From Dysidea avara (Eukaryota; Porifera; Demospongiae; Dictyoceratida; Dysideidae), in contig NC_089281.1 of NCBI RefSeq assembly GCF_963678975.1, positions 24,346,765 to 24,410,764 on the forward strand: a DNA stretch of 64,000 nt, in the 5' to 3' direction. Numbering within the stretch: position 1 is the stretch's first letter; the number at the start of each line of letters is the position of its first letter. Shown here one piece after another: positions 36,716-48,035 of the stretch. Below the pieces are notes generated by a model. It made no database searches and was not told the DNA's origin. It worked only from the letters and a program-made list of their open reading frames with translations. Position numbers and translations under genes: made by a program.

Positions 36716-37123
36716 ATGACAAAACCTTATTATCAGTTCATTATTGATGCACTGCAGTCAGTTGAGAGAGATGGAAGCTATGTTTCTGGTGGAATCATTT
36801 CTATGCCTTTGCCAGCACTATCACTGACTACTCAACGTGACTTGATCCTTGGTCTGCCATTGTGTAATGTTCATATTAAGAACATCATGATGAAAGCTTG
36901 TAGGGCTCCCTCTGCAAACAGAGGACAGATGATTGTGAATCCCTCTGATCATTGTGCATGGCAGCTCAATCCTTCCCAGTTTATCATCAATAATCGTGAG
37001 TGGGAGAAGAGTCTGCATACACTCTTAACAAGACTGAAGACAGAGCTTGGCTGTGATGAAAGGATAACAATTACTTGTGAGCTGTATAAACTTTTTCTAT
37101 ACACACCTGGAGGATTTTGTAAG
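36716..37123 (+). CDS. Gene D, exon 1: diverged dioxygenase paralogue
   Basis: 136 codons from ATG (MTKPYYQFIIDALQSVERDG) to LFLYTPGGFCK with a GTTAAT donor. An upstream in-frame TTG is not the start; TAATCTAG at 36693 is the acceptor for a 5' exon. Compared with the sisters, SRAPFG is changed to CRAPSA, VDT-VRCTW to VNPSDHCAW and YEPGGFF to YTPGGFC, while the frame remains open. Confidence 0.85.
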
Positions 37124-37860
37124 GTTAATATTGTAACATATAATCTGTAATGAAGGCCAGGGGGTGTTACAATAGCTTAATTTGTATAACAAGGCTTAAT
37201 ACAACTAATGAAACTTGTGTCTTGTCAAACTGACATCAATGGCAGCTACTGCGAGGACAAACAAGATGTTTCAGCTGGTTCATGAGTGAATTATAAGAAT
37301 AAATGCCCTGGTTTTTAAGTAGTTATCCTGTGGCACAATACTATATTTGAAAACTGAGGGATTTTCAGACAGACATATCTAATGAATTAGGGATCCAAGC
37401 AATTAATAATAGTGAAACAAGCTATTAATTACAAACAAACAAATTAATTATGGTATTAACAACATAGCTACTACTTTGCATGTTATTATATTTATTTTTA
37501 TTTTTTAATAATTATTTTTCCCATAATTTATTTATGTATCTATGTTGTAATGTAATATCCATGCATTGTCCATATATCTATTGTTTCACTACTTAATTTT
37601 GTTGCTTAGATTCTGTAACTAATTGATTTTCATGTATGACTGCACTATTAGAATATTGTACATTTCTGTTGTATTAGGAGGAGTGCTTTATTAGAGTATC
37701 TCACTGCTGTGAACCTCTGCCCACATGATAGGTCATTTAAGGGATGAGCTTGCAGTAGCCTGTTTCTGCTGATTGTTATAAGTGTAGCTAGATCATTAAA
37801 GAGCATGATCACTACACTTGAACAATTTATGTATGATAAGGTTTCTATTGTTCTTTATAG

Positions 37861-39396
37861 CATTTAAACAATCCAAGAAGGACAAACAACATGTTTGGTT
37901 CTTTGTTGATCCAGTTGCCATCAGTTTATGAGGGTGGAGTGTTAACTGTGTGTCATAATGGCAAGAAAACAAAGTTCAGTTTTGGCGGATCTGATGCTTG
38001 TGGCAATGTGTATTATGCAGCCTTCTATGCTGACTGCGGACATAAAATCCAGCCAATCACCAAAGGCCACTGTCTGTTCCTTGTTTACAATTTGTTATAT
38101 ACAGGGGTTGAAGAATGTCCGGTACCTCCTGATTATAGTAAACAAGTTTCCACCATTGTGTCCTCGATAAAAGCATGGAATGAAGATGTTAATTGTAGCG
38201 ATTGTCCTGAAATGATGAGCTACATGCTAAAGCACCCATACTGCCAAGTAAATCGTAGCTTTTCTTTTCAAGTACTTAAAAACACTGATAGCACAGTAGC
38301 AGATGTGTTAATCCAGGCAAAAGCTGCAGTTGATTTTAATGTCTATGTAGGCAAGGTACACTTCACAGCATACTATAATGCACGTAGCTATGATGACTAC
38401 GTTGATGGGCTATTTGATGAAGACCTAGATGCTAAGCACCTCAGGGCACAAGATGGAGATAGGTTTTCACACAGAGTGATGTTTTCAACAGATTCTTTGG
38501 TACCTAATGATTTCTTCGACAGTATTAATCCTGATGATGTCAAGTATGATGAAGGAACAGAAGATGAAGAAGGTACACTAGTCAAATGGTATCAGTGGGC
38601 AGCATTGTTGCTGTGGCCTGTTAAGAGAAATACTGCTGTAATTGGTTTGGGTAAAATGATTGATTTGTTTCGGATAGAGGTTGAGAAAAACAGGAAAAAT
38701 GTTGGCTTGATTACAGTTGCCAAAGATATATTTGTGGAGTTGCGGCATGCACCTGTTATGGTGAATTGTTTAAGTTTTTTACAGGCTTTGCTAGTGTTTG
38801 ACAATGAAGACTTCATTGTTGACTGTTTGAATATTATCCCTGCAGCATCATATTACTACCACTGTGTGGACGATGCTGATTTTCCCATGGTGGTTTCAAT
38901 CATTGGGAGTAAATACGGGTGGAGTATCCTGAAGTCTCCACTGGTAGCTATCTTTAAAAGGTGCACATCCAACAAAGTTGAAAAGTATGGCCAGTTTTTG
39001 AAGAATATTACTTTCAAGGAGTTAAGTGATGAGCAGAAGGATGTGTGCCAAAGTCTTGCTGCTGTTTTTGTCGATTACTTGATTAATGAAAAGGATCTCA
39101 CTCCTGTCTGCAACACATCACATTCAGAGGATTCCTATGAAGAGGGAGTTGAAAGAAGCAAGGAGTTTGTGCAGAACCTAGCTACTACCCTTTCAACCTT
39201 GGACTGTGATGATTTACTCTTCTCTTTTGTTGACATAATGCGTAACAACCAGGACCGCTACCCGGGATTGGGAGCACTTGGGCCAATCAGCTGTAAACTT
39301 ATTTTCAGTGACTATTGTATGAGGGAGCCATCAGCTAAAAGACGAAAAGTCGGAAATGATACATGCAGTTCCTCAATTGATGCCAATGCACCATAA
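37861..39396 (+). CDS. Gene D, exon 2: probable catalytically dead paralogue
   Basis: The exon begins H-L-N-N-P-R-R-T-N-N-M after TTTATAG. Aligned on the shared NMFG, the iron H-x-D of the other genes (R-H-R-D-T) becomes H-L-N-N-P. The distal His remains in DCGHKIQPITKG, but the 2OG-binding Arg is Cys (GHCLFLVYNL), and TGNEGAT has become TEDEEGT. The frame is open for 511 codons, so the joined protein is about 647 aa. The helical middle region is present; the C-x-C-x-x-C block is missing, and the tail SAKRRKVGND is kept. This looks like a pseudoenzyme or a gene in early decay. The 737-bp intron has no insertion. Confidence 0.85.
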   Translation, partial: HLNNPRRTNNMFGSLLIQLPSVYEGGVLTVCHNGKKTKFSFGGSDACGNVYYAAFYADCGHKIQPITKGHCLFLVYNLLYTGVEECPVPPDYSKQVSTIVSSIKAWNEDVNCSDCPEMMSYMLKHPYCQVNRSFSFQVLKNTDSTVADVLIQAKAAVDFNVYVGKVHFTAYYNARSYDDYVDGLFDEDLDAKHLRAQDGDRFSHRVMFSTDSLVPNDFFDSINPDDVKYDEGTEDEEGTLVKWYQWAALLLWPVKRNTAVIGLGKMIDLFRIEVEKNRKNVGLITVAKDIFVELRHAPVMVNCLSFLQALLVFDNEDFIVDCLNIIPAASYYYHCVDDADFPMVVSIIGSKYGWSILKSPLVAIFKRCTSNKVEKYGQFLKNITFKELSDEQKDVCQSLAAVFVDYLINEKDLTPVCNTSHSEDSYEEGVERSKEFVQNLATTLSTLDCDDLLFSFVDIMRNNQDRYPGLGALGPISCKLIFSDYCMREPSAKRRKVGNDTCSSSIDANAP

Positions 39397-40057
39397 ATTG
39401 ACCTGATAGGATAGTTAATATAGTTCATAGCAACAAAACGTTTTTTCATGACAGTGCTGCATTGTAAGTGTTTTATTAAGATTAGAATAATCATTAGAAT
39501 CCTAAGCTGCTCTATATACCCAGTAGAGCATGTAAAGCCAGTAATCACTTGCAGTAGTTGCTGTTTGTATCAACATAAGTATAAAATTCAGGGGCATATT
39601 TGGGGTTTCCTGGGGTTCTGGAAACCCCCCTCTGAAATTTTAACTTATGGGTTTGCAGCAGGAACACTAAACTATCTTAGTTTGGTAGCAGAAATGTGCA
39701 GAGTAAATGGGAACAGGGCAGGGTAGTACATTAGGAAACTTGCATATTTAGGGAGAACATGGGTATATCTTTATAATTGAGATATATACTCAAATAGAGT
39801 GGTCAGGTGAGTAGTTAACTATTCCAATAGAACATATATTAGAGAATGCAAATTTTAAACTATAGTAACTCGAATAAGTTAGCAACCAAATCTGAAGTTT
39901 TTTTATTGGTATATACCTCCCCATTGAAAACCTATCCCTCCTGGAGGAAAACTGAGTGTGGCCCCGACTAGACATTGGGTGACCTACAGTTTGAATCCTT
40001 AGGTTGGAAGGATTATTAATACCTGTCTTCAGCGTCTTGCAATTGTATATGTGACCT
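39397..40057. other. 3' flank of gene D; nothing recognised
   Basis: GGGGCATATTTGGGG... CCCCCCTCTGAAATTTT at 39590-39640 resembles family X-like ends but no pair was found. Confidence 0.35.
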
Positions 40058-40286
40058 GGCCTGCAAAAATTATAGCGTGTGGGAACAAACTACACCCTGC
40101 CACATAACATCTCATATCTCAGTATTGGGATGGAATATTTTCACTCTGTGACTTGTATTTTAAAGCCAACTAAATGTTTAATAAGTGCTAAAAAATTTCA
40201 TGGCCGCACAATAATAGAATACAAAGTTATGATGTGTTAAAGTTTGAAAAAGTTTATGTTCCCAGCATACCCTATTTTTGCAGGCC
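40058..40286 (+). mobile_element. Repeat family U, copy 2
   Basis: Inverted ends GGCCTGCAAAAAT and ATTTTTGCAGGCC; body matches 23565-23800 in reverse. Confidence 0.65.
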
Positions 40287-40529
40287 CATGCATCACCAGG
40301 GTTCTGCCCACACTGGTTATAGCAGTGGTTCAAAGTGACCAGTACCTCTAAAACCAACCAGTATCTTCTTAAATCCAACCAGTACAATTTTTACATACAT
40401 CATTGAACCAACTAAAATGCTACTATTTCATTAGGGATGTCTGCTCACAGGAATTGCAGTACCACTCAATGATATGAGTATGTTGACTGACATTCCAGTG
40501 TTAACTTAATATATCGTGAACAATAAATT

Positions 40530-40553
40530 TACTGGTATACCGCCCAGCACTAA
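40530..40553. repeat. Possible orphan hAT end
   Basis: TACCGCCCAGCACTA reads in reverse as TAGTGCTGGGCGGTA, a common hAT terminal form. No matching left end identified. Confidence 0.3.
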
Positions 40554-41044
40554 TAATTAAGGTGGACTTAGTCCCACAAGTGGCATTGACTTTGACGTAT
40601 ATAAAGTTTTGCTGCTCAGTCTACCAAGCTCAAATCAATGAGAATGTGTTGGGGTGCTATATAAACAGTTAATCTTATTTACAGTAGGAGCAAAGTCTTA
40701 CTTGATGGAAGTCCAATGAGGAAGGATCATGGCCCATCATGTTAAGTGTCTAACTAGGCTGTGGGAATTATGCTCAAATTTATTCTATTTCGAAAGTAGT
40801 TGACATTATGCTTCTAAAACTTATACTCATCCTCCAAATCATTTTCAAGTTTTATCGCTTCGAATTCCTTTACTTTTGACTAATTTTACCAATTTGGCAG
40901 AAAAGCTGGTTTGATGCTTATAGAAAGTATTCTATTATTAAGTGACTGCTGTATTAGAGTATCTTGATCTAAAATTTTATAACCGTATCAAAATGCTGTT
41001 CTATTTACCATGCAACATAATTCTATCCATGCCTTACTATTATT

Positions 41045-41225
41045 ATCAGACAGGTTCTAGTGTTTATAATAGCTACTGGATATAATAAACAAGTTTGTTC
41101 ACTGTCAACAAGAGAAGTAAGTAAACCACTGGAGTATTCACCAGTTTGGACACTACACTTAGTCCTATTTTCTTTATGTGAATCTCTTTATAGAGGACAT
41201 GTATCCTGCTAGAGCCATTTGAAAT
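41045..41225 (-). pseudogene. Fragment F: dioxygenase exon 2 relic
   Basis: This short block aligns with about 4930-5100 of gene A (GGTCCTAGTGTTTCTAATAC versus GGTTCTAGTGTTTATAATAG; GAAGTAAGTAAACC; a diverged TCCTGCT end). It is a small, heavily decayed piece of the helical region, on the same strand as A, C and E, with no surrounding exon. Confidence 0.7.
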
Positions 41226-42901
41226 AGTCCTGATAACTAGTTATATACCATTTGACCCATTTGCTGGCATTCATTTAGAAGTCACTCCTACAACGTTAAC
41301 CCACTCTTTGTAGTGATGCATAGATTTACTATGTCATGGTAACTTTTTTCCCCTATATATTAGCTAATGCAGACGGGTAACTATTTTGTTGCATAATCAT
41401 AGCAGTCACTTACTATAGTAAAAAAAATGCAGATAGGAATTTAATAGAACAGTCACTCAATTAACCAAGCCCTATTACAAAATGCTATGTTATTATGATA
41501 GACTTGGAAGTTGCATGGACTCCTTATATAGCTTACACACCTCACAGGTACGTAGCTACTTACCTTTTCAAGATTATCTATGCATGCATCATATAATGGG
41601 GGAAAGTTGCTTATCATTGTCAACAAGCAATTGTTTCTTACAGTCAAAACTACTCTAATAGAACGTTCATAATGAAAATGGGTGTTAAAAAGAATAGTGT
41701 ATAACTATTGTAGTACCTTGAAAGAATGATTAGTACCTAAATCAGATTTTCATTTCAATTGGAAATGTATTCAGATCACTACAACATCTGACCAGCCACA
41801 AATCATGGCCCATGATTATTTAGCACTTGAAGGGAACATTGAAAATACTTTCCATCAAATTATAATATTTCAATGTTTAAATCTGCCAGCAGCTATGAGG
41901 ACCACACCTCAGAGCCCTGTACCTATTAGCTCACTTCCAAATATGAGAACTACCTTGGAAAAATCCTGGGTACACCACCTGGTATGTATTCTAACATATT
42001 CACATAAAACTTTTGCAGTTTAGTTTTCCTGATTTTAAAATTGCATGCATGTGATAAAGTGTTTGAGCAGCTGGGGGCAAGAATACTTTATTCACAGTAA
42101 AACTTTCAGTGTTTTATCCATGAAGCTCCTCCACGTTAAGATTTGAAACAGTTCCAGTATATGACCATGATCTACTATGATCTCACTCAATTCCACAAAA
42201 TTATACATGTACTTTACTTACAACCCTCCCCCCACCCAAAAGCATTACTATTTAAATGATGTTAAATGACAATGTCAGCATTAATTTGTATGGTTTTCTT
42301 TGATGTATGTCTCTCTCCCCATCCTCTGATTTGTCACAATGTATATAGGATGTTGGTTACTTGGAGCTACTGACCTACAATATCCTCAAAACAATCATTC
42401 AAACCTCAGCTACATTATGGATTTCTTTACATAGCGCTGCTAAGACCAACATGTTCCAAAAGCATACAACTGAAGGTCTGTAGGATGCTTGGTCCTACAG
42501 CCTGTTTTAATTATCAAGTGTTTGAAGTCACAGAAAGGAGAAAAAATCCATGGGCAGGATGTCAACTTCATGTATTTATTCATAGGAACTCAAGAGAGTA
42601 GCTTTTCATTATGGCAAAGTATCTCATGTGAAACCAAATTACCCCCTCCCCCTAGTGTGTATAAATGGTTTAGATACCCAACATGTCACAAAACACATAG
42701 TTATGGAAGTTAGGAAAGAGGTGAACATGTAATATAATTTCAGCCACTGTATTTAGTAGTACATACACAAAACACTTGTCTTCTAAGGTCAGATTAAGGA
42801 TATACACACTATATGATTTGTGTGTAGTACTAGCTACACACATGAACAGTAATCATCATAAAACCTAGTGTAATGTGTCAGGTACTATTCTTGAACTATG
42901 G
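41226..42901. other. Spacer, nothing recognised
   Basis: AT-rich; CTCTAATAGAG-like sites near 41440 and 41650. No gene supported. Confidence 0.4.
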
Positions 42902-44863
42902 TTATGTTAGATCAACATATGACGGGCCAGCACTATTTGGAATACCACAAGCAATTTGGATGTCACCTTCTGCCCTTTGCTTCTTTGCTGATGGCTCGTA
43001 TCCTTGTGATTCACCCAGTGGTTGTAAAGCAGCTAACAAAGTTTGTTCCTTTTGACGTGTACTAACATTTTTTTCATATGACGTCTGTGTCTTGGTGACT
43101 ACCAGTGTGTGAGGGTTACCAAAGTGCTCTGTGACGTGAGTGGCATCAGCTCCAGTACTATCTAACTGCTGGTGAAGGTGCTGTCTACGCTTCTTGCCAA
43201 TCTTGAAACGATATTGCACTTCATTGGGATGTAGCATGAACCGTCTGAGCTCTAAACAGTCACTGCACATACATGAAAACTTCACAGGACGAGTAAGGCT
43301 AGACGGTGCAGCCAATACTTTATTAGCGGAAGCTTCTAAGGTGGAAATGCAGTAAGCCAGCAACACATTCAGAGGTCCTTCTCTGTCAATCTCTGTTGTC
43401 TTATTAATAACCAGAACTGCTGGTCCCAGTGTTTCTAAAACTGGGTATCGTACAGGCTTTACTCTTGCAGTGTCAACAAACGAGACAAGCAAATCACTGC
43501 AACCCAAAATTGTAAGGATGGACACTAGCTGACACACAAACTCCTTGTTCCTGTTAACATCTCTGGTAACACTAGAAAACCTGTAGTAACTCCATGAATG
43601 TGACGTCGGGCTGACAGGAGTGGCATCTTGCTCGCTGATCAAGTAATTGATAAAAACACCAGCAAGGCACTTGCAAACATCTTTCTTTCCTTCATCTGAT
43701 ATTTTGGAAGAAATCTTCAACAAAAACTCACAGTACTTCTCAACTTTGTTTGATGTGCACTTCTCAAAGGTAGCTTTCAATGGGGACTTGAGGATACCCC
43801 ATCCATGTTTGCAACCAATTGCTGAAATAACACTGGAGAAAGAAGTATCGTCAACATAATAGTTATACTTGTCCATATTTGCAACAATGACATCCAGACA
43901 TTCGACAATCAATTCTACTTTGCCAATCAGTAGTAAAGTCTGCAAAAATTTGAGGGATGACTTTACAGATGAACGTGGTAATTCTTTTATAATATCTTTG
44001 GCAACTGGCACCAAGCCAGCATCTTTCTGGTTCCTCTTGACATCTTGCTCAAACAGCTCGATCATGTTGCTAACACCAATCACAGTGGTACACTTTCTAA
44101 CAGGCCAAAACAACAGTGCTGCCCAGTGGTACTGCTTGTCAACAGTAGCCCCTTCGTTCCCCGTGGCTTCTTGAAAGTCCTCTTTGTACGGATCAACATC
44201 CTTGAAAAACTCTTCAGGCACAACACACTCCTTTTCAAGACTAATGCTAGAGGATATCTTCTTGTCATCATAAGCCCTCAGATGCTCTGCTGTAAAATCT
44301 TCATCACACAGATCGTCAGTGCTATAATGACCCCTGCCATAATGGGAAGCTGACCATTGCTCTGAGAGCTCTACATTGCCCACAAAGAGGTTAAAGTCAA
44401 CTTCAGTATTGGCCTGTATCAACACATCTGCTACTGCTCTATCAGTGTTCTTCAATAAGCGAAAAGACAAGCTGGCTGGACAATATTGATGTTCAAGCAT
44501 ATAAGTCATCATTTTTGGGCAGTCTTCCGATTCGATGTCTTCATTCCATGCCCTCATCGCTGAAACAATGGTGGACACTTGAGTGTGATTGTCAGCTGGA
44601 GCAGGACACTTGTCACCCCCTGAATACAACAAGTTATATATCAGGCACAAACGATACCCCTTGGTGACTGGTTTCACTTCGTGTTGACAATCAGCATAGA
44701 ATGCTCCAAAATAAAATTTGCTACTGGCACTAGGCCCACAAAACTTGAACTGAGTTTCCTTCCCCTGATGAAACACCATCAACTCTCCACCTTCATAATT
44801 TGATGGCAGTTGGATGACTAAAGTGCCAAACATGTTGTCCACCTTTTCTGTGTCCCTATGACG
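42902..44863 (-). CDS. Gene E, exon 2: long Fe(II)/2-oxoglutarate dioxygenase
   Basis: Opens R-H-R-D-T-E-K-V-D-N after CATGTAG, giving the H-x-D motif (about residues 135-137). DCQHEVKPVTKGYR supplies the distal His and Arg, and ATGNEGATVDKQYHWAALL follows. An extended helical middle section with a Ser/Arg-rich insert (TSHSWSYYRFSSVTRD) precedes FSCMCSDCLELRRFMLHP, a possible zinc site, and the tail SAKKQRAEGD. With exon 1 (46745-47143) the protein is about 786 aa, the longest copy, and all expected ligands are present. Function is oxidation or hydroxylation of an unknown substrate; the prolyl preference is only a family analogy. Confidence 0.92.
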   Translation of the reverse strand, partial: RHRDTEKVDNMFGTLVIQLPSNYEGGELMVFHQGKETQFKFCGPSASSKFYFGAFYADCQHEVKPVTKGYRLCLIYNLLYSGGDKCPAPADNHTQVSTIVSAMRAWNEDIESEDCPKMMTYMLEHQYCPASLSFRLLKNTDRAVADVLIQANTEVDFNLFVGNVELSEQWSASHYGRGHYSTDDLCDEDFTAEHLRAYDDKKISSSISLEKECVVPEEFFKDVDPYKEDFQEATGNEGATVDKQYHWAALLFWPVRKCTTVIGVSNMIELFEQDVKRNQKDAGLVPVAKDIIKELPRSSVKSSLKFLQTLLLIGKVELIVECLDVIVANMDKYNYYVDDTSFSSVISAIGCKHGWGILKSPLKATFEKCTSNKVEKYCEFLLKISSKISDEGKKDVCKCLAGVFINYLISEQDATPVSPTSHSWSYYRFSSVTRDVNRNKEFVCQLVSILTILGCSDLLVSFVDTARVKPVRYPVLETLGPAVLVINKTTEIDREGPLNVLLAYCISTLEASANKVLAAPSSLTRPVKFSCMCSDCLELRRFMLHPNEVQYRFKIGKKRRQHLHQQLDSTGADATHVTEHFGNPHTLVVTKTQTSYEKNVSTRQKEQTLLAALQPLGESQGYEPSAKKQRAEGDIQIACGIPNSAGPSYVDLT

Positions 44864-45689
44864 CTACATGTAGAAAAGCAAACACATAGCTTAAGACAAA
44901 ATGTAGTATCTATATCAAAACAGCCTAGCTGTGAAAATGGGTATGGCCCCATTTACTATAAGCTGTTTGTAGTTATGCACACAATTTGATATGCAAACTA
45001 TGAAAGTGGAGGACATTTCCATAGCAAGTCATCATAAAGGTAGTATGGAGCTACGTATGACACACTACAGTGTCTTGGTCACTACAACAATGACAAGAAC
45101 CTTAATCATTACAACAGAACCTAAACAGTTGTTGGTTAGTTCAAAGGTATTGTATGTGAAGTTGTTATATGAACAGTGTACTTTGTAGGGAATACAAAGG
45201 TTAACACTTTTCTGCCATAACTATCACCATCTTTGATATTAACTTGGCGGTATTGGTTAAAGCACACACATACCTTTAGTGAGACTCAATATGCTTCCAA
45301 ATAGTAGAATTTGAAAACCTTTAAAAACTACAGCTGAAATTAAATGAGCTGGCCACTTAGCTTGACAGTAATTAATATTTGGAATGTGGTTTGGTTGTGC
45401 AGTTTGTATCCTAATTCCTTTGATGTGGTATAATGAAACTCACTAATAATATATATTTCAAAACAAAACGTAGGAGACATTTAGAGGAAGTGATAAAAAG
45501 AATTAAAACTACATTAGCAAATACACAATTCACTGCAGTCATGGCAGTCTGATTACTATGGATGATGTCTGTAATAATGCAATTTGATCTTCATGTTCCA
45601 CTGATAACCTGATCAGTATCAAATCAAAGTTCAACCTGACACATAGCTACAATTTTCTCTCTCTCGTTTTTTTAAGTGAAATTTTCTGA

Positions 45690-46290
45690 CTGATGATGCC
45701 TTTTAGACAAGCACAGCTTGATAATGGCTATGGGCTTGATATTTTCACTGTTCAACGTTGCTTCATCCTGCATGACTGGTGCCTTTTGGCATACCACAGT
45801 ACATACAATGTACAGGGGTTAATCTAGGGGGGGGCGGGGGGGGGCACAGGCCCCCTCTGGGTTAGCTATTGCCCCCCCTAGGTTTATACCTAAAGCCTTG
45901 AGAAATGGAAAGGTTTAATTGATCCCAAAGTTGTATAATCCAATGGTCAATATTCAATGGCATCACAGTAAAATTTCACCAAAATTGAGTATATTTACAC
46001 CTAAATTTTCAAAATTTTCCTGGGGGAGCATGCCCCCAGACCCCCCTAGAATCCGAAGCAACTTACTTCGCCCCCTCTAGGTTAATATTCTGGGTTGAGC
46101 CCTGATGTATGCTTCATTGTGTTCTCCTTTGTGTCCCATTTATCTTTGCTAACAGCGCAAGGTGTTGATTTGCGGCAATGCCACGTGACGGCTTCCCTAC
46201 ATTTGATGGGAATTGTATTGCAGAGGTCCTTCTCATAGTATTTCTTTGTAACACTGTGTATATCAGACTGAACACTTAAATACAGTGAAT
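45690..46290 (-). mobile_element. Repeat family W, copy 4, in gene E intron
   Basis: Reverse orientation, split by a G/C-rich element at 45813-46104. Confidence 0.6.
45813..46104. mobile_element. DNA element with CAGGGGTTAATCTAG end
   Basis: Left CAGGGGTTAATCTAGGGG, right CTAGGTTAATATTCTGGG... GCCCTG; 5-bp duplication ATGTA at 45808-45812 and 46105-46109. The end type and short duplication resemble family X. Confidence 0.65.
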
Positions 46291-46744
46291 ACACAGAATG
46301 CTGAAAGGCTACATACAGGCAATGCTCTATATCACTATGTTACATACTGCATGTCAATGTTGCTATTTTTAAAACAAGGCTAAATGAGTCAGACAGATGC
46401 AATAGTAGCATTAATAGTGCACCATGCTTGTATCATTGCTAGCAGTAAACTACACTAGGTTTGGCTTTAGTAAATAATGTGCATACAGCCACAATAGATA
46501 AACCAAAGCAATACTCATTGTGGGTGAAGCACTATTCATTATGCCATTTTCTTTAGTTGTTATGATGCTTCTGTGAGGTCACACTTGGATGACTTAAATA
46601 AGCAAATCCAATTTACACTATCAGTGACTCAACCCCTGGCAGACATTCAATGAATCTCACTAATAGACTCAAGGAGTGTCTGACTAATCAATTACAAGGT
46701 GACAGTCTAATGAACCCACAAAAATTTAAACTATATTTACCAAC

Positions 46745-47143
46745 CTTGAAAAAGCCTCCTGGTTCATACAGTAGTAATTTGTAGAGCTCACAGGTTACAG
46801 TAAGACTTGCAGTACACCCCAGGTCTGCCTTAACTCTAGCCAACAATGTCTGTATACTCTCCTGCCAATCAGGATTATTAACTGTAAACTGTGAAGGACT
46901 GAGCTGCCAAGTACACCGAACACTGGTATCTACTATTGTCTCTTCACCCCTTCCAAAGGGAGCTCTACTTGCTAACTCAATAAGATTCCTTGCTTGTGCC
47001 TCGCAGAGTGGGAGCCCAAGGATACGGCCAGCAACAGACAGTGATGGTAAAGGCATAGTGATCAAACCACCAGCAGCATAACATCCTGGTCTCTCCACTG
47101 CGTCTAATGTATCAGCAATGGTCTTGTAGTAAGGCTTCTCCAT
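46745..47143 (-). CDS. Gene E, exon 1
   Basis: 133 codons from ATG (MEKPYYKTIADTLDAVERPG) to KLLLYEPGGFFK, then GTTGGT. SRAPFGRGEETIVDTSVRC is close to genes A and B. GTTCACAG just before the start is an acceptor. Intron to exon 2 is about 1.9 kb. Confidence 0.9.
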
Positions 47144-47399
47144 TGGGTCCTGTGAACATTTAATACAACAAAATTAATTTTGTGTATGAAGATTACTTCT
47201 GAGCAGAAACTAGTCGTTCAGATTATTTTTCACATGCATGCCTACACAATGAGTCCCTGCTACCATTTCTATTCTAAACAAGTAGCCGGACACCGCTTAA
47301 AGAGAGACTGAAACTGGAAATGAGCACAAAAACCAACTGAACACACTACAGTATTCCTTCGACTTGCCTTAATATTTCTTCTGGATAGAAAGAACATTC

Positions 47400-47660
47400 T
47401 TGCACTGCTTACCCTAACCACACGTTCCGAGTCTCTTCCAGCTGTAACAGGCCAAAAAACGCGCCAAACTCCACGTGCCACTGCTTTGGCGCTCGCCCAC
47501 CCTTTGTAAAGGCGCAAGCGCCGTGCTACACACACCAGAACACTGACACCAGTTTTCTCTCTTTTCGTCCCCGAGTCGGCAGGACGTGCCTGAGCTATGA
47601 ACACTGATAAGAAACCGGCCGGGACTCTGTGCAGGCTGCTGAAATGAGGTATGTCCGAGC
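47400..47660 (-). promoter_or_regulatory. CG-rich 5' region of gene E
   Basis: A locally GC- and CpG-rich block (GGCGCAAGCGCCG, GAAACCGGCCGGGAC). A GTAAGC donor reads on the minus strand at about 47411, after GTGTGGTTAGG, so a 5' untranslated exon probably ends there and splices to the acceptor at 47150. A 111-codon open frame in this block shows no protein features and is likely fortuitous. Confidence 0.45.
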
Positions 47661-48035
47661 CGGGCCGGGTATGTCGGACTGATCAGTGGTATATCAGTCT
47701 GGCGGGTATCTAGTGCAGGCCTAGTACGGCCCCCTTACCCCCTCAAGAGCACTGGCACTAGCATGTACGCAGTATCACTGAAGATACTGAACTGTCAGTA
47801 TTGGCATAGTCAAATACTCTAATAGAGCAGTCATTACAATAGTAACCAAATACCCCACTGAGTAGCTACACTGTCGGAGCTTCTGAGGTAGCCCACTTGC
47901 CGGCACCGCTCCCATTTATATACACACCTGTCTCCAATGGTGTGCATATTGGAACATTTTTGGTGTGCATGCAGCTGCAGGGCATGCGCACACTTCAGAT
48001 ATTACAGTGTATAGATAAAACACCACTGTATATAA

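Noticed and set aside
47269-47604. 111-codon open frame with Arg/Val-rich product
   Set aside because: Lies in the CG-rich promoter-like region of gene E where stops are rare; no family features.
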